Source: Burkholderia contaminans
GTDB lineage: Bacteria > Pseudomonadota > Gammaproteobacteria > Burkholderiales > Burkholderiaceae
Length of the DNA stretch: 64,000 nt
Direction: 5' to 3'
NCBI RefSeq assembly: GCF_029633825.1
Contig: NZ_CP090640.1
Location: 3,224,001-3,288,000, forward strand
In this document: in pieces, positions 17,341-25,885 of the stretch
How positions within the stretch are numbered: the first letter of the stretch is position 1
Layout of the letters: each line of letters begins with the position of its first letter
Notes under the pieces: model-generated
Seen by the model: only the letters and a program-made list of their open reading frames with translations
What the model was told of the DNA's origin: nothing
Database searches by the model: none
Program-made: the position numbers and the translations under genes

Positions 17341-17856
17341 TCAGCCGGCCGTCGACGGCGGCTCGACGGACGCAGGTGCGTCTTCCGGCGAAGGCTCGGC
17401 GCGCACGCGCACGACCGGGTGGATACCGAGCAACGCGGCGAGCGGCGAAGCGGGTTCGACCAGTTCACCGAGCGTGTGACGATCGAGTTCGGCGAAAAAT
17501 GCATCGCGCGCGGCCGCCAGCACGCCCTTCAGCCGGCAGTGCGGCTCGATCACGCAGCCGCGCGATTCGCCCTCGGCCGAGAAGCAGCCAACCAGCGCGA
17601 AATCGCTCTCGGTCGCACGCACGACCTGGCCGACGGTCAGTTGCAGCGATTCCGGGAACAGCCGCAGCCCGCCGTTGCGGCCGCGGACGGTGTCGACCCA
17701 CCCCAGCTCGCCGAGCTGCTGCACGACTTTCATCAGATGGTTCTTCGAGATGCCGTAGGCGTCCGAGATCTCCTGGATCGTAGCGAGCCCCTCGCCGCGC
17801 ACGGCAAGGTACAGCATTACGCGCAGCGAATAGTCGGTGTAGTCGGTGAGTCTCAT
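17341..17856 (-). CDS. nsrR: Nitric-oxide-sensing Rrf2 regulator NsrR
   Basis: The 171-residue Rrf2 family repressor has an N-terminal winged helix (M-R-L-T-D-Y-T-D-Y-S-L-R-V) and three cysteines, C91, C101 and C107. Their spacing fits the NsrR iron-sulfur cluster and not IscR, which has different spacing. NsrR loses repression when NO attacks the cluster. The C-terminal tail is acidic and proline rich, longer than in E. coli. It is transcribed away from a truncated haemoglobin gene, a common NsrR target, across a shared 248-base control region. Confidence 0.92.
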   Translation of the reverse strand: MRLTDYTDYSLRVMLYLAVRGEGLATIQEISDAYGISKNHLMKVVQQLGELGWVDTVRGRNGGLRLFPESLQLTVGQVVRATESDFALVGCFSAEGESRGCVIEPHCRLKGVLAAARDAFFAELDRHTLGELVEPASPLAALLGIHPVVRVRAEPSPEDAPASVEPPSTAG

Positions 17857-18104
17857 GGGCGAATACGGAAAAGATCAATCGTGCCCCGATTACGCGAGCC
17901 GGGCCGATCGGGATGCGCGCGAGCCCGGTCGACGGCCCTGCTCCGTGGCCCCGGCTTGCCGCGATGGCGCGCGCGCAATAAGATGCGTGACATTTACAGG
18001 TTTTTCAGGGGTATTGGACGCTATTTTGCGTCAAAATTCGATCGGCGTCCTACTCGATGCCCGCGCCGCCCCTGTCGTTGCCTATTTCTGCCGGCCCTTT
18101 TGCC
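17857..18104. promoter_or_regulatory. Divergent control region nsrR / truncated haemoglobin
   Basis: A sequence AAGATGCGTGACATTT (17980-17995) resembles one NsrR half-site (AAGATGC). The inverted repeat GACGC-N6-GCGTC lies at 18017-18032. Neither is a full match to the 11-1-11 NsrR operator, so assignment is tentative. Confidence 0.4.
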
Positions 18105-18665
18105 ATGACCGTCCTGCCCGCCTCGCCCGATACCGCACCGGCCCGCCCTCGCGACACCGAGCCGACCGAAGAGAACATCCGCGATCTCGTCTACGCGTTC
18201 TACGACCGCGTGCGCGCCGATCCGCTGCTCGGGCCGGTGTTCGACGCAAAGCTGGCCGGCCGCTGGGACGACCATCTGCCGAAGATGGTCACGTTCTGGT
18301 CCAGCCTCGTGCTCGGCACCAAGGGCTATCGCGGCAACGTGCAGCAGGCGCACCAGCCGCTCGACGGGATCGAGCCGGCCCATTTCAGCCGCTGGCTGTC
18401 GCTGTTCCTGAAGACCGTCGAGGCGCGCTACGCGCCGCCTGCGGCGATCCGCTTCATGGAGCCGGCGCTGCGGATCGCGCAGAGCCTCCAGTTGAGCCGG
18501 TTCGGCTGGGACTATCGGATTCCGCCCGAGCAGCAGGCGCTGCTCGACGCGATCGCGCCGCGCCGTCGCGATGCAGGCGACGATCCGCACGCGTTGCCGT
18601 CGCGCGCTCGCGGCGAGCCGTTTCCGACGAAGATCATCGGGCGCAGCAGCGATCCGGACGCATAA
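18105..18665 (+). CDS. Group III truncated haemoglobin
   Basis: After a proline-rich N-terminus, the protein has the globin segment I-R-D-L-V-Y-A-F-Y-D-R-V-R-A-D-P-L-L-G followed by H-L-P-K-M-V-x-F-W-S-S-L and a Y-R-G-N region with H83 as the likely proximal haem ligand. This is the trHb3 pattern. Such proteins are cytoplasmic and linked to NO or peroxynitrite defence. ATG 18105 is used; an in-frame ATG at 18057 would add 16 residues with no conserved content. The C-terminus runs about 50 residues past the globin fold. Its neighbour nsrR supports a nitrosative-stress role. Confidence 0.88.
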   Translation: MTVLPASPDTAPARPRDTEPTEENIRDLVYAFYDRVRADPLLGPVFDAKLAGRWDDHLPKMVTFWSSLVLGTKGYRGNVQQAHQPLDGIEPAHFSRWLSLFLKTVEARYAPPAAIRFMEPALRIAQSLQLSRFGWDYRIPPEQQALLDAIAPRRRDAGDDPHALPSRARGEPFPTKIIGRSSDPDA

Positions 18666-18666
18666 C

Positions 18667-18722
18667 GGGTAGCCGGCGCGCGCGACGCTTGTGCGCATGC
18701 GGCATCGCGCCACATGCTACCC
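18667..18722. repeat. Long imperfect stem-loop between convergent genes
   Basis: The outer arms GGGTAGC (18667-18673) and GCTACCC (18716-18722) enclose inner GGCGCG/CGCGCC arms. It lies exactly between the stops of the haemoglobin gene and moaE. It has no T run, so it may be a weak or factor-assisted terminator, or an RNA 3'-end stabiliser. Confidence 0.5.
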
Positions 18723-18733
18723 GGACGCCGCGC

Positions 18734-19210
18734 TCAGCGCCGCGTATTGCCCGATTCGATCCCCCAGCGCGCGAGCGCGGCATCGTCGGTGCTGCGCGCA
18801 TCGACCCAGCGCTCGCCGTCCGGCGTGGTTTCCTTCTTCCAGAACGGCGCTTCGGTTTTCAGGTAGTCCATCACGAACTCGCACGACGCGAACGCATCGC
18901 CGCGGTGCGACGCGACCGTTGCGACCATCACGATCTGGTCGAGCGGCAGGAGCGTGCCGACGCGATGCACGATCGCGACGTCGATGCCCGGCCAGCGCCG
19001 GCCGGCCTCGGCGGCAATCTTCTCGAGCGCCTTCTCGGTCATCCCCGGATAGTGCTCGAGCGCCATCGCGGCAACCGAATCACCTTCGTTCAAGTCGCGC
19101 ACCGTGCCGACGAAGCACGCGAGCGCGCCGATCTTCGGGTTGCGTGCGCGCAATGCCGCGACCTCGACGTTCAGGTCGAAGTCTTCGGTCTGGATTCGTA
19201 CCGTTGCCAT
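18734..19210 (-). CDS. moaE: Molybdopterin synthase catalytic subunit
   Basis: The 158-residue MoaE converts cyclic pyranopterin monophosphate to molybdopterin using sulfur carried by MoaD. It shows the conserved F-V-G-T-V-R-D, H-Y-P-G-M, H-R-V-G and F-W-K-K-E blocks, the last with the active-site lysines. It starts 10 bases after moaD ends and follows moeA-moaD, so the three form one operon. Confidence 0.96.
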   Translation of the reverse strand: MATVRIQTEDFDLNVEVAALRARNPKIGALACFVGTVRDLNEGDSVAAMALEHYPGMTEKALEKIAAEAGRRWPGIDVAIVHRVGTLLPLDQIVMVATVASHRGDAFASCEFVMDYLKTEAPFWKKETTPDGERWVDARSTDDAALARWGIESGNTRR

Positions 19211-19220
19211 CGCCAGCGCC

Positions 19221-19478
19221 TCAACCGCCCGTGACCGGCGGAAAGAACGCGACTTCGCAGCCTTCGGTGAGCCGCGTGTCGGGGTCGGTCATCTCGTGGT
19301 TGCACGCCATGCGCAGTGCGCGCCCGTCGGCGAGCGTCTCGGCCCACGCGCCGCCGCGCACGCGCAGCCACGCGCGCACGTCGCCCACGGTCGTGACGCT
19401 GTCCGGCACGTCGGCCTGCTCGTCGGCGACACCCAGGGCCTCGCGTACGCTTGCAAAAAATTTCAGTTGAATCTTCAT
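19221..19478 (-). CDS. moaD: Molybdopterin synthase sulfur carrier subunit
   Basis: This 85-residue ubiquitin-fold protein begins M-K-I-Q-L-K-F-F-A-S-V-R-E and ends in the essential G-G tail (P-P-V-T-G-G), which is activated as a thiocarboxylate by MoeB. It lies between moeA and moaE on the same strand with short gaps. Confidence 0.95.
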   Translation of the reverse strand: MKIQLKFFASVREALGVADEQADVPDSVTTVGDVRAWLRVRGGAWAETLADGRALRMACNHEMTDPDTRLTEGCEVAFFPPVTGG

Positions 19479-19497
19479 GGTTCGGGGAGCCGTCGCG

Positions 19498-20745
19498 TTA
19501 CGACAGCAGTTCGGAAAACGGAATGAAACGCACGGTCTCGCCGGCGCTGATCGCGTGCTGCGGCGGGTTGTCGATGAGGCCGTCGCCCCACACCGTCGAC
19601 GTCAGCACCGCCGAGCTCTGGTTCGGGAACAGATCGAGGCCGCCGGCCGCGTTGACGCGCGCACGCAGGAATTCGTTGCGCCGGTCGCCCTTGTTTTGCG
19701 AAAAGTCGGCGCGCAGCGACAGCGCGCGCGGCGCGACGTCGCGCACGCCGGACAGGCGCAGCAGGAACGGCCGCACGAACAGCAGGAACGTGACGAAGCT
19801 CGACACCGGGTTGCCGGGTAGCCCGATGAAGTGCGCGTCGGGGCGATCGTCGCCGCGGCGCACCGCGCCGTACGCAAGCGGCTTGCCGGGCTTCATCGCG
19901 ATCTGCCAAAGCGCGAGCCGCCCTTCGGCCTCGACGGCCGGCTTCACGTGGTCCTCGTCACCGACCGACACGCCGCCGCTCGTCAGGATCACGTCGTGAT
20001 CGCGGGCGGCCGCGCGCAGCGTGTCGCGGGTCGCCGCGAGCGAATCGGGCACGATCCCGTAGTCGGTCACGTGGCAGCCGAGCCGCTCCAGCAGCCCGCG
20101 CAGCGTGAACCGGTTCGAGTTGTAGATCGCGCCGGGCTTCAGCGGTTCGCCGGGCATCGTCAGTTCATCGCCGGTGAAGAAGACCGCGACGCGAATTCGC
20201 CGCGCAACCGCCAGTTGCGCGCAGCCGACAGACGCGGCCAGGCCGAGCGCCTGCGGCGTGAGCCGCGTGCCGGCCGGCAGGATCACCGAGCCCTGCCGGA
20301 TATCCGCGCCCTGCGCGGTGATCCATTCACCGGCCTTCGGCGTGTGCAGGATCTCGACCGCATCGCCGTCCGCCGACGTCTGTTCCTGCATCACGACGGC
20401 GTCGGCACCGGGGGGCACCGTCGCGCCGGTGAAGATCCGCGCGGCCGTGCCGGCAGTGAGCGGCGCGGCCGGATGACCGGCCGGAATGCGCTGCGACACC
20501 GGCAAGCGCCGCTCGCCATGCAGCAGGTCGGCGACGCGCACCGCATAGCCGTCCATCGCGCTCGTATGCATCGGCGGCACGTCGAGCGGCGAGCTCACGT
20601 CGGCCGCCAGCACACGGCCGAGCGCGTCGAGCGTGGCGACGGTTTCGGCGCCGGCCAACGGCTTCGCGGCATCGAGCAGCGCGGCGAGCGCCTCGGCGGT
20701 CGACAGCATCGGCGCGCGCGGCGCCGCGGGATTCGGGTTCGACAT
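19498..20745 (-). CDS. moeA: Molybdopterin molybdenumtransferase
   Basis: The 415-residue MoeA inserts molybdate into adenylylated molybdopterin. Visible blocks are S-A-M-D-G-Y-A, the G-x-x-P-P-G-A-D-A-V-V-M-Q-E loop, T-S-G-G-V-S-V-G-D-x-D and G-L-P-G-N-P-V-S. It heads the moeA-moaD-moaE group. Confidence 0.96.
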   Translation of the reverse strand: MSNPNPAAPRAPMLSTAEALAALLDAAKPLAGAETVATLDALGRVLAADVSSPLDVPPMHTSAMDGYAVRVADLLHGERRLPVSQRIPAGHPAAPLTAGTAARIFTGATVPPGADAVVMQEQTSADGDAVEILHTPKAGEWITAQGADIRQGSVILPAGTRLTPQALGLAASVGCAQLAVARRIRVAVFFTGDELTMPGEPLKPGAIYNSNRFTLRGLLERLGCHVTDYGIVPDSLAATRDTLRAAARDHDVILTSGGVSVGDEDHVKPAVEAEGRLALWQIAMKPGKPLAYGAVRRGDDRPDAHFIGLPGNPVSSFVTFLLFVRPFLLRLSGVRDVAPRALSLRADFSQNKGDRRNEFLRARVNAAGGLDLFPNQSSAVLTSTVWGDGLIDNPPQHAISAGETVRFIPFSELLS

Positions 20746-20910
20746 CGATGGAATCGGGGATCGTTGGATTCAATACGTCATTGTAGCGACGCCGTCGCGC
20801 GGGCGCGCGATATGGCGGACATGCGGAAACTGTGATCGGCGCGAACGCGCCGGTCTGACACTTGTTTCGTACGAGTTGCGACGACCGCCGCTTGGCCGCT
20901 GCCAAACGAA

Positions 20911-20955
20911 ACGGCCGGAACCCCGATCCGTTCGACGAATCGGCGTTCCGGCCGT
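20911..20955 (-). terminator. Terminator after thrC
   Basis: The minus strand has an about 17-bp stem with one mismatch (ACGGCCGGAAC with its complement, then CCGAT/ATCGG) followed by TTTCGTTT. It lies 34 bases beyond the thrC stop and separates it from the moeA promoter region. Confidence 0.85.
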
Positions 20956-20988
20956 CCTGCGCAGCCGGGCCCGCGGCCCGGCCATGCG

Positions 20989-22440
20989 TCATGCGCCCGT
21001 ATGGGCGGCGATGAAGTCCTTCACCTGCTGCGCATCGGCCTTCACGACCTCGAAACGCTGCGGCAGCGCCTCGAGCCCGTCGAATGCGGCCGGACGCTCG
21101 GCTTCGCGATCGAGTGCTTCGCGAATCGTCTCGCCGAACTTGATCGGCTGCGCCGTCTCGAGCACGACCATCGGCACGCCCGCGTCGAGATGCTCTCGCG
21201 CGACCTTCACGCCGTCGGCCGTGTGCGTATCGATCATCGTGTCGTAGCGCGAGAACACGTCGCGGATCGTCGCGATGCGGTCCGTGTGGCTGCTGCGGCC
21301 CGACACGAAGCCGAACTCGGCGACGCGCGCGAAATCGCCGCTCGCCGCGAGATCGAAACCGCCCTTCTCCTCGACGTCGCGGAACAGCTGCATCACGCGC
21401 GCCGGATCGCGGCCGAGCAGGTCGAACACGAAGCGCTCGAAGTTCGATGCCTTCGAGATGTCCATGCTCGGGCTGCTCGTGTGATAGGTGTTCTCCGCGC
21501 TGCGCACGCGATACGCGCCCGTGCGGAAGAACTCGTCGAGCACGTCGTTCTCGTTGGTCGCGACCACGAGCTTCGCGATCGGCAACCCCATCATCCGCGC
21601 GATGTGGCCTGCGCAGACATTGCCGAAGTTGCCCGACGGCACCGTGAACGACACGCGCTCGTCATTCGACCGAGTGGCCGCGAAGTAACCCTTGAAGTAG
21701 TACACGACCTGCGCGACGACGCGTGCCCAGTTGATCGAGTTGACCGTGCCGATCTTCTGCTGCGCCTTGAACGCGTGATCGTTCGACACGGCCTTCACGA
21801 TGTCCTGGCAGTCGTCGAACACGCCTTCGACCGCGAGGTTGAAGATGTTCGGATCCTGCAGGCTGAACATCTGCGCCGTCTGGAACGCGCTCATCTTCTT
21901 GTGCGGCGACAGCATGAACACGCGCACGCCGGCCTTGCCGCGCATCGCGTATTCAGCCGCGCTGCCCGTGTCGCCGGACGTCGCGCCGAGAATGTTCAGC
22001 GTCTGCCCATGCTTCGCAAGCGTGTACTCGAACAGGTTGCCGAGCAGCTGCATCGCCATGTCCTTGAACGCGAGCGTCGGGCCGTTCGACAGTTCGAGCA
22101 GCGAGATCGGCGCGCCGTTCTCGGTGCCGAGCGTCTTCAGCGGCGTGATATCGGACGCGTTCTCGCCATGGCGCGTGTTGCGGTATACGTCGGCCGTGTA
22201 CGTGCGGCGCGTGAGCGCGCGCAGGTCGTCGGCCGGCACGTCGTCGCAGAACTTCGACAGGATCTCGAACGCGAGATCCGCGTACGGCAGCGCGCGCCAG
22301 CGCGCGAGCTCATCGGTGGACACCTTCGGATATTCCGCCGGCAGGTAGAGCCCGCCGTCCTTCGCGAGACCGCCGAGCAGGATGTCGGAGAACGTGTGGC
22401 GCTCGCCGATGCCGGCGCCGCGCGTGGAGATGTAGTTCAT
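20989..22440 (-). CDS. thrC: Threonine synthase
   Basis: This 483-residue PLP enzyme makes threonine from O-phosphohomoserine. The lysine that binds PLP is K126 in P-T-L-A-F-K-D, and G-A-T-S-G-D-T-G-S-A is the phosphate-binding stretch. The length and the start M-N-Y-I-S-T-R-G fit the long proteobacterial form. It starts 12 bases after hom. Confidence 0.97.
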   Translation of the reverse strand: MNYISTRGAGIGERHTFSDILLGGLAKDGGLYLPAEYPKVSTDELARWRALPYADLAFEILSKFCDDVPADDLRALTRRTYTADVYRNTRHGENASDITPLKTLGTENGAPISLLELSNGPTLAFKDMAMQLLGNLFEYTLAKHGQTLNILGATSGDTGSAAEYAMRGKAGVRVFMLSPHKKMSAFQTAQMFSLQDPNIFNLAVEGVFDDCQDIVKAVSNDHAFKAQQKIGTVNSINWARVVAQVVYYFKGYFAATRSNDERVSFTVPSGNFGNVCAGHIARMMGLPIAKLVVATNENDVLDEFFRTGAYRVRSAENTYHTSSPSMDISKASNFERFVFDLLGRDPARVMQLFRDVEEKGGFDLAASGDFARVAEFGFVSGRSSHTDRIATIRDVFSRYDTMIDTHTADGVKVAREHLDAGVPMVVLETAQPIKFGETIREALDREAERPAAFDGLEALPQRFEVVKADAQQVKDFIAAHTGA

Positions 22441-22452
22441 GTCGTCCTCAGC

Positions 22453-23781
22453 TCAGTTCAGCGCTTCCATGCGCAGCTTCGTCACCTTCGACACGACCGT
22501 CGCGAGGCTCTCGATTTGCGCGATCGCCGCATTGACGTTCTTCTCGACCGTTTCGTGCGTGATCAGGATGATGTCGGTTTCGCCGTTCGCACCGTCGACC
22601 TGCTCCGACTCCTTCTGCAGCAGCGCGTCGATCGAGATGCCCGATTCGGCGAGGATGCGCGTGATCGCGGCGAGCACGCCGGTCTGGTCGGCAACGCGCA
22701 GGCGCAGGTAGTAGCCGCTCGTCACTTCCTCGATCGGCAGGATCGGCGTGTTCGACAGGCTGTCCGGCTGGAACGCGAGATGCGGCACGCGATGCTCCGG
22801 GTCAGCCGTGTGCAGGCGCGTGACGTCGACGAGATCCGCGACCACGGCCGATGCGGTCGGCTCCGCGCCCGCGCCCTTGCCGTAGTACAGCGTCGTGCCG
22901 ACCGCGTCGCCATGCACGACGACCGCGTTCATCGCGCCTTCGACGTTCGCGAGCAGGCGCTTTTCCGGGATCAGCGTCGGGTGCACGCGCAGCTCGATGC
23001 CGTTTTCGGCGCGGCGCGTGATGCCGAGCAGCTTGATCCGGTAGCCGAGTTCTTCCGCGTAGCGGATGTCGGTCGCGTCGAGCTTGCTGATGCCTTCGAC
23101 GTACGCACGCTCGAACTGCACCGGCACGCCGAACGCGATCGCGCTCATGATCGTCGCCTTGTGCGCGGCGTCGACGCCTTCGATGTCGAAGGTCGGATCG
23201 GCTTCCGCGTAGCCGAGCTCCTGCGCGGCCTTCAGCGCGGTCGCGAAGTCGAGCCCGCGATCGCGCATTTCCGACAGGATGTAGTTGGTCGTGCCGTTGA
23301 TGATGCCCGCGATGTACTGGATGCGGTTCGCGGTCAGGCCTTCGCGCAGCGCCTTGATGATCGGGATGCCGCCGGCGACGGCCGCCTCGAACGCGACCAT
23401 CACGCCCTTCGCGCGCGCGGCCTCGAAGATCTCGGTGCCGTGCACCGCGAGCAGCGCCTTGTTGGCTGTCACGACGTGCTTGCCGTTCGCGATCGCGCGC
23501 AGCACGAGCTCGCGCGCGATGCCCGTGCCGCCGATCATCTCGGCGATGATCGCGATCGACGGATCATCGACGACTGCATTGAAATCGTCGGTGATCTGCG
23601 CGGCGCCGGCGTCGCCGCCGAGCGCTGCCAGCGCCTTGGCCGGGTTGCGCACCGCAATGCGCGTCACCTCAATGCCGCGCCCCGCGCGTCGCTTGATTTC
23701 TTCCTGGTTGCGGCCCAGCACCGTGAAGGTGCCGCTGCCCACCGTGCCGAAGCCCAACAGGCCAACTTTGATCGGTTCCAT
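22453..23781 (-). CDS. hom: Homoserine dehydrogenase with ACT domain
   Basis: The 442-residue monofunctional enzyme has the N-terminal G-L-L-G-F-G-T-V-G-S-G nucleotide motif, the catalytic core with G-I-I-N-G-T-T-N-Y-I-L, and a C-terminal ACT domain (about 350-435) expected to bind threonine for feedback. The start at ATG 23781 directly precedes the Rossmann motif; longer frames upstream run through the aminotransferase gene and are not real. It lies between alaA and thrC. Confidence 0.97.
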   Translation of the reverse strand: MEPIKVGLLGFGTVGSGTFTVLGRNQEEIKRRAGRGIEVTRIAVRNPAKALAALGGDAGAAQITDDFNAVVDDPSIAIIAEMIGGTGIARELVLRAIANGKHVVTANKALLAVHGTEIFEAARAKGVMVAFEAAVAGGIPIIKALREGLTANRIQYIAGIINGTTNYILSEMRDRGLDFATALKAAQELGYAEADPTFDIEGVDAAHKATIMSAIAFGVPVQFERAYVEGISKLDATDIRYAEELGYRIKLLGITRRAENGIELRVHPTLIPEKRLLANVEGAMNAVVVHGDAVGTTLYYGKGAGAEPTASAVVADLVDVTRLHTADPEHRVPHLAFQPDSLSNTPILPIEEVTSGYYLRLRVADQTGVLAAITRILAESGISIDALLQKESEQVDGANGETDIILITHETVEKNVNAAIAQIESLATVVSKVTKLRMEALN

Positions 23782-23834
23782 GCTGCGTGTGATCGAATGA
23801 GTAAGAATGAGTGAGTGCCGTGTGGCCGTGCCGC

Positions 23835-25073
23835 TCAGGCCGAATGGCGCTTGCGGTAGCCGTCGAGGAAGCGTGCGATCCGGTTGATCGAATCGGTCAG
23901 GTCGTCGAGGTTCGGCAGGAAGACCACGCGGAAGTGGTCCGGCGCGACCCAGTTGAAGCCCGTGCCCTGAACGAGCAGCACGCGTTCCTCGAGCAACAGG
24001 TCGAGAATGAACTGCTGGTCGTTCTGGATCGGATAAAGCTTCGGGTCGAGGCGCGGGAACATGTACAGCGCGGCCTGCGGCTTCACGCAGGTCACGCCCG
24101 GGATCGACGTGAGCATGTCGTACGCGAGTTCGCGCTGCTTGTACAGGCGCCCGCTCGGCACGATCAGCTCGTTGATGCTCTGGTAGCCGCCGAGCGCCGT
24201 CTGGATCGCGAACTGCCCGGGCACGTTCGCGCACAGGCGCATCGACGACAGGATGCCGAGCCCTTCGAGATAATCCTTCGCGTGCCGGCGGTTGTCGCCG
24301 CCGAGGCCCGACACGGCCATCCAGCCCGCGCGGTAGCCGCACGAGCGATAGCTCTTCGACAGGCTGTTGAACGTGACGGTGATCACGTCCTCCGACAGCG
24401 AACCCAGCGCCGTGTGCTCGAGGCCGTCGTAGACGATCTTGTCGTACACCTCGTCGGCGAACACGATCAGCCCGTGCTGGCGCGCGATCTCGAGCAGCTC
24501 GAGCAGCAATTCGTCCGAATAAAGCGCACCCGTCGGGTTGTTCGGGTTGATCACGACGATCGCCTTCGTGTTCGGCGTGATCTTGCGGCGGATGTCGTCG
24601 AGATCGGGCATCCACGCGTTCTGTTCGTCACAGATGTAATGCACCGGCGTGCCGCCCGACAGGCTGACCGCCGCCGTCCACAGCGGGTAGTCGGGCGCGG
24701 GCAGCAGCACTTCGTCGCCGTCGTTCAGGAGCGCCTGGGTCGCCATCACGATCAGCTCGGACGCGCCGTTGCCGATGTAGATGTCGTCGAGCCCGACGCC
24801 CACGACGCCCTTTTCCTGCGTGTAGTGCATCACGGCCTTGCGCGCCGAGAACACGCCTTTCGAATCCGAATAGCCGGACGATGTCGGCAGGTTGCGGATC
24901 ATGTCCTGGATGATCTCGTCCGGCGCGTCGAAACCGAACGGCGCGAGGTTGCCGATGTTCAGCTTGATGATGCGGTGGCCTTCTTCCTCGAGGCGCTTCG
25001 CGTGCTCGAGCACCGGGCCACGGATGTCGTAGCAGACGTTGAGCAGCTTGTTCGACTTCTGAATCGGTTTCAC
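23835..25073 (-). CDS. alaA: AlaA-type alanine/pyruvate aminotransferase
   Basis: The 412-residue class I aminotransferase has N-P-N-N-P-T-G, D-E-V-Y-D-K-I and S-L-S-K-S-Y-R-S-C-G-Y-R-A-G-W with the PLP lysine. The N-terminal K-S-N-K-L-x-x-V-C-Y-D-I-R-G-P is characteristic of AlaA (YfbQ). It makes alanine from pyruvate and glutamate. Its gap to hom is 53 bases, so alaA-hom-thrC may be one transcript. Confidence 0.93.
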   Translation of the reverse strand: MKPIQKSNKLLNVCYDIRGPVLEHAKRLEEEGHRIIKLNIGNLAPFGFDAPDEIIQDMIRNLPTSSGYSDSKGVFSARKAVMHYTQEKGVVGVGLDDIYIGNGASELIVMATQALLNDGDEVLLPAPDYPLWTAAVSLSGGTPVHYICDEQNAWMPDLDDIRRKITPNTKAIVVINPNNPTGALYSDELLLELLEIARQHGLIVFADEVYDKIVYDGLEHTALGSLSEDVITVTFNSLSKSYRSCGYRAGWMAVSGLGGDNRRHAKDYLEGLGILSSMRLCANVPGQFAIQTALGGYQSINELIVPSGRLYKQRELAYDMLTSIPGVTCVKPQAALYMFPRLDPKLYPIQNDQQFILDLLLEERVLLVQGTGFNWVAPDHFRVVFLPNLDDLTDSINRIARFLDGYRKRHSA

Positions 25074-25387
25074 GACGACACGGTTCCTGGGTTGGCCTTG
25101 CGGCCGGGGGACGGGATCAAAACTGGAGAGCGGCCGGTCTGTGCGCGCTGTCTAGACTGGGAAAAAGCGGGCGGTCGGGCGCGGCTTGTGGCGACGCGCG
25201 ACGCAATTGGCGCCCGGGGGCGACCAAAAAGTTATAATTTAGCGGATTTTGGCTGACTTTCGCAATGCACCATGGCCGCGCCGGGCCCGCGCCTTCAGGC
25301 GTCCCGCGTGCTCGGGCAAGCGAAACCGGCCATCCGGGCCCGTGTGGCCCTGCGATACATTCCCCTACGGAACCGCGGAATACCGAT
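25074..25387. promoter_or_regulatory. Divergent gap alaA / Mth938-like gene
   Basis: The 314-base gap contains a perfect -10 TATAAT at 25233-25238 reading towards the plus-strand gene. TTGGCG at 25207-25212 is a poor -35 with an overlong spacer. This would give a leader of about 145 bases. No other convincing element was seen. Confidence 0.5.
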
Positions 25388-25762
25388 TTGAAACTGCACC
25401 AGGATACGAGCGGCGCGCTCAACACCGTCACCGGCTACGGCCCCGATTATGTCGACGTCAATCTCGAACGCCATGAAACGAGCGTCATCGTGCTGCCCGG
25501 CGCGCCGGTCCAGGCATGGCCCGTGTCGTCGTTCGACGCGCTCGCGCCGGAGCATTTCGCGATGCTGCTCGACCCGACACCCGAACTCGTGATCTTCGGC
25601 AGCGGCGCGCGGCTGCGCTTCCCGCACCCGCGGCTCGTCGCGGCGCTCACGGCGAAGCGGATCGGCGTCGAGACGATGGATTTCCAGGCCGCCTGCCGCA
25701 CCTACAACATCCTGATGGCCGAGGGCCGCAAAGTCGCCGCCGCGCTCTTAATTGAACGTTAA
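25388..25762 (+). CDS. Mth938-like domain protein
   Basis: The 124-residue protein matches the Mth938/DUF498 fold: G-Y-G-P-D-Y-V-D-V-N, L-V-I-F-G-S-G-A-R-L-R-F-P-H and the C-terminal T-Y-N-I-L-M-A-E-G-R-K-V-A-A-A-L. Homologues in other organisms have been linked to respiratory complex I assembly, but the bacterial role is unclear. TTG 25388 is chosen because the conserved part begins just after it; the in-frame ATG at 25265 would add 41 residues of unlikely composition. Its stop codon lies inside a PmrA-box-like sequence for the next operon. Confidence 0.8.
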   Translation: MKLHQDTSGALNTVTGYGPDYVDVNLERHETSVIVLPGAPVQAWPVSSFDALAPEHFAMLLDPTPELVIFGSGARLRFPHPRLVAALTAKRIGVETMDFQAACRTYNILMAEGRKVAAALLIER

Positions 25763-25763
25763 T
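25747..25763 (+). promoter_or_regulatory. PmrA-box-like direct repeat upstream of the arn operon
   Basis: CTTAAT-N5-GTTAAT matches the PmrA box (C/T)TTAA(G/T)-N5-(C/T)TTAA(G/T) at all positions but one. It overlaps the stop of the preceding gene and lies 122 bases before arnT, with a possible -10 TAAAAC at 25775-25780. Binding by a PmrA homologue is inferred. Confidence 0.5.
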
Positions 25764-25885
25764 CCCCGATGCGGTAAAACTCGGGCCGGCGCAGCGGGTC
25801 GATCCCCGGATCGGCCCGGCCGGGCCGCCCGCCCCCGGCGCAACCCGCCGGCGGCCCGTCACAACAACCAACAGGCTGAAAATCC

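Noticed and set aside
21001..23814. 937-codon open frame opposite thrC and hom
   Set aside because: Same shadow effect. It spans two real genes and the 12-base gap between them, and the product is low-complexity Arg/His/Val-rich.
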